This document shows positions 1 to 5,856 of a stretch of DNA of 5,879 nucleotides, piece after piece (position 1 is the stretch's first letter; each line of letters opens with the position of its first letter). Source of the stretch: Firmicutes bacterium CAG:341 (lineage in GTDB: Bacteria; Bacillota; Clostridia; Oscillospirales; Acutalibacteraceae); contig FR895304.1 of NCBI GenBank assembly GCA_000434995.1, forward strand, positions 7,965-13,843, in the 5' to 3' direction. Under the pieces are notes generated by a model. It searched no databases. It worked only from the letters and a program-made list of their open reading frames with translations, and was not told the origin of the DNA. The position numbers and the translations under genes were made by a program.

Positions 1-17
1 CTACACTGTTCGCCCTT
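1..17. other. Possible half of an intergenic inverted repeat cut by the window edge
   Basis: The first bases, downstream of the anti-sigma gene, contain GTTCGCCC at 8-15. From memory, GGGCGAAC/GTTCGCCC arms occur in short intergenic hairpins of many gut Clostridia. If that holds here, the matching arm lies outside the window to the left, and the element could also end the sigma/anti-sigma transcript. Only one arm is visible, so this is tentative. The same ten bases GTTCGCCCTT recur at 47-56 inside the coding region, probably by chance. Confidence 0.2.
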
Positions 18-23
18 ATTTTA

Positions 24-1010
24 TTATTTTACATATTGAAGCTGAAGTTCGCCCTTTGAATTAAAAGAAGTTTTGATTTTTTTTGTTGCCTGATGTCCGT
101 CTTTAAATTCAGCGGTAACGGTAATGGTATCCCCTTCAAGTTTTTCAAATGGAATATCGGGATTTTTAAGTAATGTATCAGTTGCATTTTCATTATCATA
201 CCATAATGCATTTTCGTTAAGTTCTTTTTGCAAATCATCAGCATTAACGGTTATTTTTCTGTCATACTTAAATATTTCATCGTGAAGCTTTTTATTTGTA
301 AGGGTAATCACCTGTTTATCTTTTCTTGTACCGGAAGAAAATGAGTAAAGGTCTGTATTTTGAGAATTAGTGCCAAAATATTTTGATAAATCACGGTTTT
401 TGGCAATTTCATTATAAATTGCTTTTATTTCATTCTCTTTCGCATCTTCAAGGGAAGATGCATATTTATCCTGCTCATCTTTTGTCAGTTCAATATCAAC
501 ATAATAATTGCCTTTTTTCATTTGTGAAAAATACAAATCGTGATTTGTAAATTGAAAATAGCCTTTTTCGCTTTCAAAAGTAACTTTTTTAATATTTGCA
601 TTTTTATCAATATTAAATCCTACACTATTATCATATGAAACCTGCACATCACCGTTGACCTTTTCCACTCTCAATTTATACGACGGAAAGCTTAATACAT
701 CGTTTGAAAGGGTTGCTCTTTCTTCAACCTTACCGTTATCCTGTGCATAAGCCACTATGTTAAATGAATGGTCTGAAATTTTTGCAGATGATGCTTGTGT
801 GGTAGCAGGCATTTTATCACGCGTCATTCCATATGAGCCTACTCCCATTAAAACCGCAAGTGCAAGCGTGCAGCTTAAAACCGGTTTTAAAAGAGATTTT
901 GCCGATTTTCTTTTCGGTTCTTCAATTTTCGCTTGAAGTCTGGTTTTCATATACACATCAGGTTTAATATCATCTATGGCTTCTTTTATAATCTTTTTTT
1001 CATCAGTCAT
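24..1010 (-). CDS. Putative anti-sigma factor, single-pass membrane protein
   Basis: This 328-residue protein most likely binds and restrains the ECF sigma factor encoded just upstream. What is visible: a short charged cytoplasmic N-terminus (about 1-40) with an amphipathic stretch (IIKEAIDDIKPDVYMKTRL), one hydrophobic segment at about 41-61 (from LKPVLSCTLALAV), and a large, polar, lysine-rich part (about 62-328) expected outside the membrane. The sequence SFNIVAYAQ at 82-90, just outside the membrane, resembles similar clostridial anti-sigma proteins. No zinc-binding HxxxCxxC motif of the ZAS type is present, and I do not recognise the outer domain, so what it senses is unknown. The ATG overlaps the sigma gene by 8 bases, which indicates translational coupling. 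A GGAGG site lies at 1020-1024, 9 bases before the start. Two TAA stops in tandem (21-26) end the gene. The function rests mainly on gene order and topology. Confidence 0.72.
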   Translation of the reverse strand: MTDEKKIIKEAIDDIKPDVYMKTRLQAKIEEPKRKSAKSLLKPVLSCTLALAVLMGVGSYGMTRDKMPATTQASSAKISDHSFNIVAYAQDNGKVEERATLSNDVLSFPSYKLRVEKVNGDVQVSYDNSVGFNIDKNANIKKVTFESEKGYFQFTNHDLYFSQMKKGNYYVDIELTKDEQDKYASSLEDAKENEIKAIYNEIAKNRDLSKYFGTNSQNTDLYSFSSGTRKDKQVITLTNKKLHDEIFKYDRKITVNADDLQKELNENALWYDNENATDTLLKNPDIPFEKLEGDTITVTAEFKDGHQATKKIKTSFNSKGELQLQYVK

Positions 1011-1488
1011 TGCTGTATTCCTCCAATTCGTTTTTTAGCAGTTCTCTGCCCCTTTTAAGCCGCATTTTGACATTTGACTTAGAAAGGGATAGCGTGGTGG
1101 CTATCATTTCAACTGTGTAATCCTCATAATAATATAGGAAAAGAACTGTTTTATACTTAGCGTCAAGTTTTAAAAGTTTATTTCTGACATCAAGTTTTCT
1201 TTCATCAAAAGGTTCATCACCCAAAATTTCATTATTTAACGGTAAAACCTTTCGCCTTGAAGATTTTAAAAAGTCCTTACACTGATTTACTGTTGTTTTG
1301 ATAAGCCACGCTTTTTTATGCTCACTGCTTTTGAAAGTAGGGCTTTTATACAGCAGTTTGATAAAGACTTCCTGTAATATATCCTCACTTTCGTCTTTAT
1401 CTGCTGTATGTAGGAAGGCTATTTTATAGAGCATATCTGCATACAAATCATAAGCAGAATTAAACTCCGTTTCTTTTTCTTTATCCAA
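1003..1488 (-). CDS. ECF-family RNA polymerase sigma factor (sigma-70 family)
   Basis: This 161-residue protein directs RNA polymerase to a small regulon, normally including its own promoter. Region 2 lies at about 10-78 (SAYDLYADMLYKIAFLHTAD, DILQEVFIKLLY, then WLIKTTVNQCKDFLKSSRR), with the DILQEVF helix typical of core binding and -10 recognition. Region 4 lies at about 102-152 (KYKTVLFLYYYEDYT, then MIATTLSLSKSNVKMRLKRGRELLK), a helix-turn-helix for the -35 element. Region 3 is absent, as expected for ECF factors. The frame stays open upstream to a GTG at 1515 and an ATG at 1506. I prefer the TTG at 1486-1488 because AAAGGGGG lies 7 bases before it, while the GTG falls inside the predicted -10 element of the promoter. 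The gene ends in TGA within the start of the membrane protein gene, its likely anti-sigma partner. Confidence 0.9.
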   Translation of the reverse strand: MDKEKETEFNSAYDLYADMLYKIAFLHTADKDESEDILQEVFIKLLYKSPTFKSSEHKKAWLIKTTVNQCKDFLKSSRRKVLPLNNEILGDEPFDERKLDVRNKLLKLDAKYKTVLFLYYYEDYTVEMIATTLSLSKSNVKMRLKRGRELLKNELEEYSND

Positions 1489-1503
1489 CCTTATTCCCCC
1501 TTT
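1486..1503 (-). promoter_or_regulatory. Ribosome binding site and TTG start that set the sigma factor N-terminus
   Basis: Read on the minus strand, AAAGGGGG (1503-1496) is followed by 7 bases and then TTG (1488-1486). Neither the GTG at 1515 nor the ATG at 1506 has a purine-rich site at a suitable distance. The first lies within the proposed promoter and the second close to the expected transcription start. Confidence 0.65.
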
Positions 1504-1512
1504 CATACATAA

Positions 1513-1539
1513 CACGAATCAAACACCGCCGCGGTCACA
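1513..1539 (-). promoter_or_regulatory. Candidate autoregulatory ECF promoter of the sigma/anti-sigma operon
   Basis: On the minus strand, TGTGACC (1539-1533) resembles the TGAAAC/TGTAACC -35 class of ECF sigma factors. It is followed by 16 bases and CGTG (1516-1513), like the CGTA/CGTC -10 class. A start of transcription near 1505-1507 would leave a leader of under 20 bases before the TTG start. The spacer is strikingly GC-rich for this AT-rich region and contains ACCGC and GCGGT arms (1525-1535). Motif match and position support the call; dependence on this particular sigma factor is inferred. Confidence 0.55.
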
Positions 1540-1578
1540 AAAAAAGAAAAAATAAAAGGTCGGAATAACCGACCTTTT
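1539..1578 (-). terminator. Rho-independent terminator of the BMP lipoprotein gene
   Basis: A perfect 10-base stem (arms 1578-1569 and 1563-1554, core GGTCGG/CCGACC) closes a 5-base loop. On the minus strand it is followed by a T-rich run (1552-1539, six T, one C, seven T). It starts 27 bases after the stop codon of the lipoprotein gene. The run ends at the -35 element of the next operon, so it insulates the sigma/anti-sigma genes from upstream transcription. Confidence 0.92.
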
Positions 1579-1604
1579 AAAATATTACTTATTATAATAA
1601 CTTA

Positions 1605-3476
1605 TTACTTTACATCTACAAACCAACCGTTAAGTGTTAAGCATTTTGACATTTTCTTTTCACTAAATGCTTTGCAGAAATCATATCCGGCGCCGCCTTC
1701 GGCAAGGATAGGTGTGAGCTTACCGTCTGCGAGTTCCTTATAAACTTTATCAACACTTTCTTTAACAGCTTTTTCTTCGTCTGTGTTTTCGCCAAGACCG
1801 TCAACATAAATACCGTCTGTTGCGCAGTTAGCGGATATAACCGCACCGCCGCTAAAGTTTTCAAGGCAATCCTTTACAGCTTCGCCATAGTTTTTAACTA
1901 CTGCATACGCTTGGTCACTGTGAGTAACACCTGCGGAAACTACGCTTGGACTTGAATCAAATTTAGATTTTGCGGTGAATACCGATTCTGCCTTATCATT
2001 ACCGCCGGCAAAAGCAAGAGTTACACCCTCGTCAAACATCTTTTCAGGAATTGCGGCATAGCGGTCAACCATATCAAATGTTGTATTCCAATAATACTCA
2101 TTTTCAAGCAACACACCGGCACCGATACCGTAAGTATCTTTATTTTCCCAATGAGAGAACATATAACCCTCTTTAGGAATAGCGGCACTGATTTCAACCT
2201 TATCGCCCTCAACATAATATCCTGCGCCGGTTGATTCACCGTTTCCGCCCTCGCCTGTTACAACTTTAACTTCAAATGTAGGAGTATCAACCTGCTTATA
2301 AACAGGAGTAAGCTTAACATCCTTATTTGTTACATTTACCTTGGTTGACCTTGCGTTAATATCCTCAACAGCACTTTCGTCATTAGTTTCCCAATGGTCA
2401 AATACTGTATAAGCTGTTGTAGGAGCAGGAGCAGTTACATCTACACTGCTGTTTTCTGCAACAAACTGCTGTGAATAAGTACCTTTACCGTCTGCCGTTA
2501 AAACATTAACGCCATACTGCTTACCTTCTGCATCTTTATATGTAGCTGTAATTGTACAGTCACATTTTTCAACAAGAAGGTTCATTGAAGATTTTGTTTT
2601 TGAAGAAATGTTAACTTTTTTATCCTTAACACCCTTTGTATTACTCTTAACTTCCCATTTATCAAACACCTTACCCTTAGGAGCAGGGTCAGCTGTAACA
2701 GTTACATTAGAACCGTCGGTATAAGTTCCGCTGCCGATACCATTTTCAACCTTAACAGTGTAAGTATCCTTGCCTTTAACTTCTGATATTTTTTTATAAC
2801 ATGCAGTAAGAGTAAAGCTATAATCATAACTAAGAAGCGGTGAATCATAATCTGCCCAATCAAGTGTTACAGGAATACCGAGTTCATCAGCCGCAGCTGC
2901 TGCGCCCTGTGCAAAGCCTGCACCGTAATTAGCTGAATTTTTGCTGTTATACTGGCCAAAATAGCCAAGCTGTGTATTACCCGTTTTAACTGCAATGTAA
3001 CCTGCAAGGTAACCGCTTTGAAGATTGTCAAATGAAACACACATTACATTTTTTACAAAATGGTCAGTTTTATCACTTGCCGAATGAGGAATACCGTCAA
3101 CTAAAACGAAATTGATTTCAGGATATGTATTTGCAATTTCATAAGCAATAACTTCAAATTTTTCACCCGGAAGAATAACATATTTAGCACCGTTATCCTG
3201 GGCAAGTTTAACATATTTATCAACATTATCCGATGTAAGCTCGCCGTTTTCATCAAGCACAGGTTGATAATAGCGGGCTGACATACCGTTTTCGCTTGCG
3301 TAAGAATTTATACCGTCCCAAGCACTTTGATTGTAACCTTCATCACTGACGGTACCGCCATCAGTAATAAGTACAATATCATTAGTTATTTGTTTTTGCT
3401 TTGTACAGCCTGCCATAGCAAAAATGCTGCTTACAACAAGTACAACACAAAGAAGCACAGAAATTGCCTTTTTCAT
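1605..3476 (-). CDS. BMP/PnrA-family nucleoside-binding lipoprotein with inserted InlB-type B-repeats
   Basis: This 623-residue lipoprotein is probably the substrate-capturing part of a BMP-type nucleoside ABC transporter, anchored to the outer face of the membrane. Residues 1-23 are a signal peptide with lipobox MAG-C24. The BMP fold starts at about 32: DGGTVSDEGYNQSAWDGI (39-56) is the family's D-G-x-x-x-D-x-x-(F/Y)-N motif. NVMCVSFDNLQSGYLAGYIA (143-162) and GYFGQYN with YGAGFAQGAAAAA (171-196) follow. The second lobe resumes near 455 (MFDEGVTLAFAGGND, 480-494) and runs to the C-terminus. Between them, about 212-447 is an array of B-repeat modules, each with a conserved F-x-x-W. Ordinary family members are about 330-390 residues, so the insert accounts for the extra length. 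The ATG at 3476 has GGAGG 6 bases upstream; an open extension to 3557 has no support. No permease or ATPase genes lie in the window, so it may serve a distant transporter or act as a receptor. Confidence 0.85.
   Translation of the reverse strand: MKKAISVLLCVVLVVSSIFAMAGCTKQKQITNDIVLITDGGTVSDEGYNQSAWDGINSYASENGMSARYYQPVLDENGELTSDNVDKYVKLAQDNGAKYVILPGEKFEVIAYEIANTYPEINFVLVDGIPHSASDKTDHFVKNVMCVSFDNLQSGYLAGYIAVKTGNTQLGYFGQYNSKNSANYGAGFAQGAAAAADELGIPVTLDWADYDSPLLSYDYSFTLTACYKKISEVKGKDTYTVKVENGIGSGTYTDGSNVTVTADPAPKGKVFDKWEVKSNTKGVKDKKVNISSKTKSSMNLLVEKCDCTITATYKDAEGKQYGVNVLTADGKGTYSQQFVAENSSVDVTAPAPTTAYTVFDHWETNDESAVEDINARSTKVNVTNKDVKLTPVYKQVDTPTFEVKVVTGEGGNGESTGAGYYVEGDKVEISAAIPKEGYMFSHWENKDTYGIGAGVLLENEYYWNTTFDMVDRYAAIPEKMFDEGVTLAFAGGNDKAESVFTAKSKFDSSPSVVSAGVTHSDQAYAVVKNYGEAVKDCLENFSGGAVISANCATDGIYVDGLGENTDEEKAVKESVDKVYKELADGKLTPILAEGGAGYDFCKAFSEKKMSKCLTLNGWFVDVK
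2139..2831 (-). other. Insertion of B-repeat modules inside the BMP domain, with one repeat split across its ends
   Basis: Residues about 216-446 of the lipoprotein. In order: a lone terminal strand, SYDYSFTLTACYKK (216-229); a complete repeat at 238-314 (TYTVKVENGIGSG, VFDKW, CTITATYK); a complete repeat at 320-394 (QYGVNVLTADGKG, VFDHW, VKLTPVYK); and a half repeat at 400-446 (TFEVKVVTGEGGNG, MFSHW) with no terminal strand. The pattern, with x-V-x-V, a glycine-rich turn, F-x-x-W and a final L-T-A-x-Y, is that of the divergent InlB B-repeat group. These repeats occur in surface proteins and are mostly structural or adhesive. The modules differ enough in sequence that no recent tandem duplication is evident. 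Confidence 0.75.
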
Positions 3477-3482
3477 AGCTTT

Positions 3483-3487
3483 CCTCC
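3483..3487 (-). promoter_or_regulatory. Ribosome binding site that fixes the lipoprotein start
   Basis: GGAGG on the minus strand lies 6 bases before the ATG at 3476-3474. That ATG begins a textbook lipoprotein signal peptide (MKKAISVLL). This rules out the longer open frame to 3557, which would run through the promoter. Confidence 0.85.
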
Positions 3488-3522
3488 AATAAAAGAAAAA
3501 TGTTCCAAATAAGTACTTAAAT

Positions 3523-3551
3523 ATAATAACAAATAAATTTAAATATTGCAA
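3523..3551 (-). promoter_or_regulatory. Sigma-A type promoter of the BMP lipoprotein gene
   Basis: On the minus strand, TTGCAA (3551-3546) and TATTAT (3528-3523) are separated by exactly 17 bases. Transcription would start near 3516 and give a leader of about 40 bases. The -35 lies wholly within the inverted repeat at 3542-3561. A 10-base palindrome, TAAGTACTTA (3510-3519), sits at the predicted start point. It could be a second regulatory site or a chance feature of AT-rich DNA. Confidence 0.6.
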
Positions 3552-3561
3552 TAGCAATATT
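3542..3561. promoter_or_regulatory. Inverted repeat, candidate operator shared by two divergent promoters
   Basis: Perfect 8-base arms, AATATTGC (3542-3549) and GCAATATT (3554-3561), flank the 4-base centre AATA. The repeat holds the whole -35 of the leftward promoter and the first two bases of the -35 of the rightward one. A protein bound here would be expected to block both. No regulator gene is in the window and I do not recognise the motif, so its role is inferred from position and symmetry. Confidence 0.5.
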
Positions 3562-3588
3562 GATTTAAAAAATAAAAAACATTATAAT
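3560..3588 (+). promoter_or_regulatory. Sigma-A type promoter of the mtnA operon
   Basis: TTGATT (3560-3565) and a consensus TATAAT (3583-3588) are separated by exactly 17 bases. Transcription would start near 3595, leaving a leader of about 25 bases before the mtnA ATG. That is too short for a riboswitch, so control is more likely at initiation through the adjoining inverted repeat. Confidence 0.72.
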
Positions 3589-3619
3589 AAGGATATATTT
3601 TGAAGTAAAAGGAACAATT

Positions 3620-4597
3620 ATGGAAAATTTACATTATAAAAACGACAAGCTGTTTATTCTTGACCAAAGATTATTGCCGAATGAAGAAAAATGGATTGAA
3701 ATCAAAAATAAAGAAGATGCATACGAAGCTATACAAACTTTGGCTGTAAGAGGTGCGCCTGCAATAGGTATTTTTGCAGGCTACTCAATGGCTCTTTTTT
3801 CAAAAAAGAATGATATATATAAATTAAAAGAATATTTGGATTCTTCACGCCCGACAGCAGTAAATTTAAGCTGGGCAACTCAAAGGATTATCGCAGCTTA
3901 CGAAAGCGGTAAAGACCTTATTCAAGAAGCGATTGACATACATAATGAAGATATTGAAATGTGCAGAAAAATAAGTGAGTACGGTTTATCTCTTTTAAAT
4001 GACGGTGACGGAGTACTGACTCATTGCAATGCAGGAGAACTTGCCACAAGCAAATACGGCACAGGGCTTGGTCCGCTCATTTTAGGCAAGGAAAAGGGAT
4101 ACAATTTCAAAGTATATTCAGATGAAACAAGGCCACTTTTGCAGGGCGCAAGATTAACATCATATGAGCTTGAAAAAGCAGGAATTGATGTCACCGTCAT
4201 TTGTGATAACATGGCAGGATATGTAATGAAAGAAGGGCTTATAAACGCAGTATTGGTAGGCTGTGACAGGGTTGCGGCAAACGGTGATGTGGCAAATAAA
4301 ATAGGCACAAGCAGTGTGGCAGTACTTGCAAAATATTATAATATACCTTTTTATGTTTTAGGCCCGTATTCAACAGTAGATTTCAACTGCAAAACGGGAA
4401 AAGACATAAAAATTGAAATGCGCGACGGCGACGAAATAAAGAAGAAATATTTTAAAAAACCGACTGCGCTTAATGAAACAAAATGCTTAAACCCGGCATT
4501 TGATGTTACAGACAATTCTTTAATAACTGCGATAATTACAGATAAAGGGATTGCCAAAGCACCGTTTGATAAAAGCTTAAAGGAGTTACTCAAATGA
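3620..4597 (+). CDS. mtnA: S-methyl-5-thioribose-1-phosphate isomerase family protein
   Basis: MtnA converts 5-methylthioribose-1-phosphate to the ribulose isomer in cytoplasmic methionine salvage; it belongs to the eIF-2B alpha-like fold. Family marks across the 325 residues: RGAPAIG (44-50), LTHCNAGE (133-140) with the catalytic Cys136, DETRPLLQGARLT (168-180), DNMAG (196-200), GCDRVAANGDVANKIGT (214-230) with the catalytic Asp216, and NPAFDVTDNSLITAIITDKG (291-310). It is slightly shorter than the usual 340-350 residues. The IPIEERDPEEV-like segment of typical MtnA reads IKIEMRDGDEIKKK (264-277), so it may belong to a side branch. Related isomerases of this fold act on 5-deoxyribose-1-phosphate or ribose-1,5-bisphosphate, and the former remains possible. 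An AGGA site lies 6 bases before the ATG. The stop overlaps the next start (ATGA), so the two genes are co-translated. Confidence 0.93.
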   Translation: MENLHYKNDKLFILDQRLLPNEEKWIEIKNKEDAYEAIQTLAVRGAPAIGIFAGYSMALFSKKNDIYKLKEYLDSSRPTAVNLSWATQRIIAAYESGKDLIQEAIDIHNEDIEMCRKISEYGLSLLNDGDGVLTHCNAGELATSKYGTGLGPLILGKEKGYNFKVYSDETRPLLQGARLTSYELEKAGIDVTVICDNMAGYVMKEGLINAVLVGCDRVAANGDVANKIGTSSVAVLAKYYNIPFYVLGPYSTVDFNCKTGKDIKIEMRDGDEIKKKYFKKPTALNETKCLNPAFDVTDNSLITAIITDKGIAKAPFDKSLKELLK

Positions 4598-5856
4598 TTA
4601 GATTTTTTGGCGGAAAAGTATTAACACTTAATAATAAATTTGATATAACAACTGATGAAGTATGGGTGGATAAGAACAAAATAGTATATGTAGGCCCTGA
4701 AAAAAAAGGTGGCAAATTTGAGCGTGAAATCAATTTAAACGGTAATTTGCTTATGCCTACATTTAAAAATGCACACACCCACAGTGCTATGACTTTCGGC
4801 AGAAGTTACAGTGATGATTTACCGCTTGACAGATGGTTAAACGAAAAAATTTTTCCGATTGAAGCAAAGCTTGAAAGTGAGGATATATATCACCTTTCAA
4901 AACTTGCTTTTTTGGAATATTTAACAAGCGGAACAAGTGCTTGCTTTGATATGTACTATTTTCCCGAAAGTATGGCAAGAGCAAGCGTTGATTTCGGCTT
5001 CAGAACAGTAATGTGCGGCGCTGTAAATAATTTTAAAGAATCAGTAGAAAAGCTTGAAGAATACTACAAAACATACAACAATTATAATGAACTTATCAGC
5101 TACCGGCTTGGCTTTCACGCTGAATATACAACAAAAAGAGAAATACTTGAAGGCATAAGCGAACTTGCACAAAAATATAAAGCACCCGTTTTCACACATT
5201 CAAGTGAAACAAAAAGTGAGGTCGAGGGTTGCATTGAAAGATATGGCAAAACACCGACAGAACTTTTTGAAGAAATAGGATTATGGAACTGGGGCGGTGG
5301 CGGATACCACAGCGTATGGCTCAGTGATAATGATTTACAAATTTACAAGAAACGAGGACTTTGGGCAATAATAAATGCCGGCTCAAATTCAAAGCTTGCA
5401 TCTGGCATATGCGATGTTCAAAAAATGAGTAATATGGGCATAAATTTAGCAGTTGGAACAGATGGGCCGAGTTCCAACAATGCACTTGATATGTTTAGAG
5501 AAATGTATTTAATAAGCGTACTGCAAAAGCTCAAATATAATGATGCCGCCGCTATGGATGCAAACGAAATACTAAAAGCGGCAACATCAGGTTCTGCAAA
5601 ATGTATGGGGCTTACCGATTGCGACTGCATTGCCGAGGGCAAGCTTGCCGATTTGATGATAATTGACCTTGAAAGACCGAATATGCAGCCTATTAACAAC
5701 ATCACTAAAAATCTTGTTTATTCAGGTTCAAAAGATGATGTTAAAATGACAATGATTAACGGAAAAATTCTTTATGAAAACGGTGAATTTGTAAATATTG
5801 ATAAGGAAGAAATATACGCAAAAGCGCAAGAAATATGCAACAGATTAAAGAATTAA
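4594..5856 (+). CDS. Amidohydrolase, MTA/SAH deaminase-like (mtaD-like)
   Basis: This 420-residue cytoplasmic metal enzyme probably deaminates the base of a purine nucleoside such as 5'-methylthioadenosine or S-adenosylhomocysteine. Landmarks: an N-terminal beta-sandwich strand set (GGKVLTLNNKFD), metal ligands H61-x-H63 in NAHTHSAMT, H175 in GFHAEYT, H202 and E205 in THSSET, H239 in GGGGYHSVWLSD, D290 in AVGTDGPSSNNALDMFREM, and the C-terminal EGKLADLMIIDL return to the sandwich. All expected metal and catalytic positions are present. The segment NAGSNSKLASGI (261-272) replaces the NPxSNxKLxSGI of relatives, with Ala for Pro. The GGGG before H239 suggests a clostridial subgroup whose substrate may differ from classical MTA deaminases; other amino-purine or guanine-like substrates cannot be excluded. 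AAGGAG lies 8 bases upstream of the ATG, inside the end of mtnA, and the 4-base overlap supports a shared pathway. Confidence 0.85.
   Translation: MIRFFGGKVLTLNNKFDITTDEVWVDKNKIVYVGPEKKGGKFEREINLNGNLLMPTFKNAHTHSAMTFGRSYSDDLPLDRWLNEKIFPIEAKLESEDIYHLSKLAFLEYLTSGTSACFDMYYFPESMARASVDFGFRTVMCGAVNNFKESVEKLEEYYKTYNNYNELISYRLGFHAEYTTKREILEGISELAQKYKAPVFTHSSETKSEVEGCIERYGKTPTELFEEIGLWNWGGGGYHSVWLSDNDLQIYKKRGLWAIINAGSNSKLASGICDVQKMSNMGINLAVGTDGPSSNNALDMFREMYLISVLQKLKYNDAAAMDANEILKAATSGSAKCMGLTDCDCIAEGKLADLMIIDLERPNMQPINNITKNLVYSGSKDDVKMTMINGKILYENGEFVNIDKEEIYAKAQEICNRLKN

Noticed and set aside
2139..2831. B-repeat region as a transposon insertion or a fusion of two genes
   Set aside because: There are no terminal repeats, target duplications, stop codons or transposase remnants. 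The frame is continuous and base composition matches the flanks.
3331..3353. Second ECF-like promoter (TGTAACC followed by a weak CGG)
   Set aside because: It lies within the lipoprotein coding sequence, lacks a proper -10 at 16-17 bases and has no downstream gene in that orientation.
3327..3512. Open frame on the plus strand opposite the lipoprotein start
   Set aside because: It lies antisense to a well-supported gene, has no ribosome binding site and encodes a low-complexity product with no recognisable motif.
3477..3557. Upstream extension of the lipoprotein reading frame by 27 residues
   Set aside because: It has no ribosome binding site, runs through the -10 and into the -35 region, and would bury a textbook lipoprotein signal peptide inside the protein.
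3589..3619. SAM or other riboswitch ahead of mtnA
   Set aside because: The predicted leader is only about 25 bases, and no aptamer-like helices or terminator are visible.
4021..4308. Minus-strand open frame inside mtnA
   Set aside because: It is a shadow of the conserved MtnA coding sequence, with no start signal or motif of its own. The same applies to 4351-4593, 4590-4778, 4787-4984 and 5418-5705, and to 29-244, 1637-1864 and 2021-2239 within the leftward genes.
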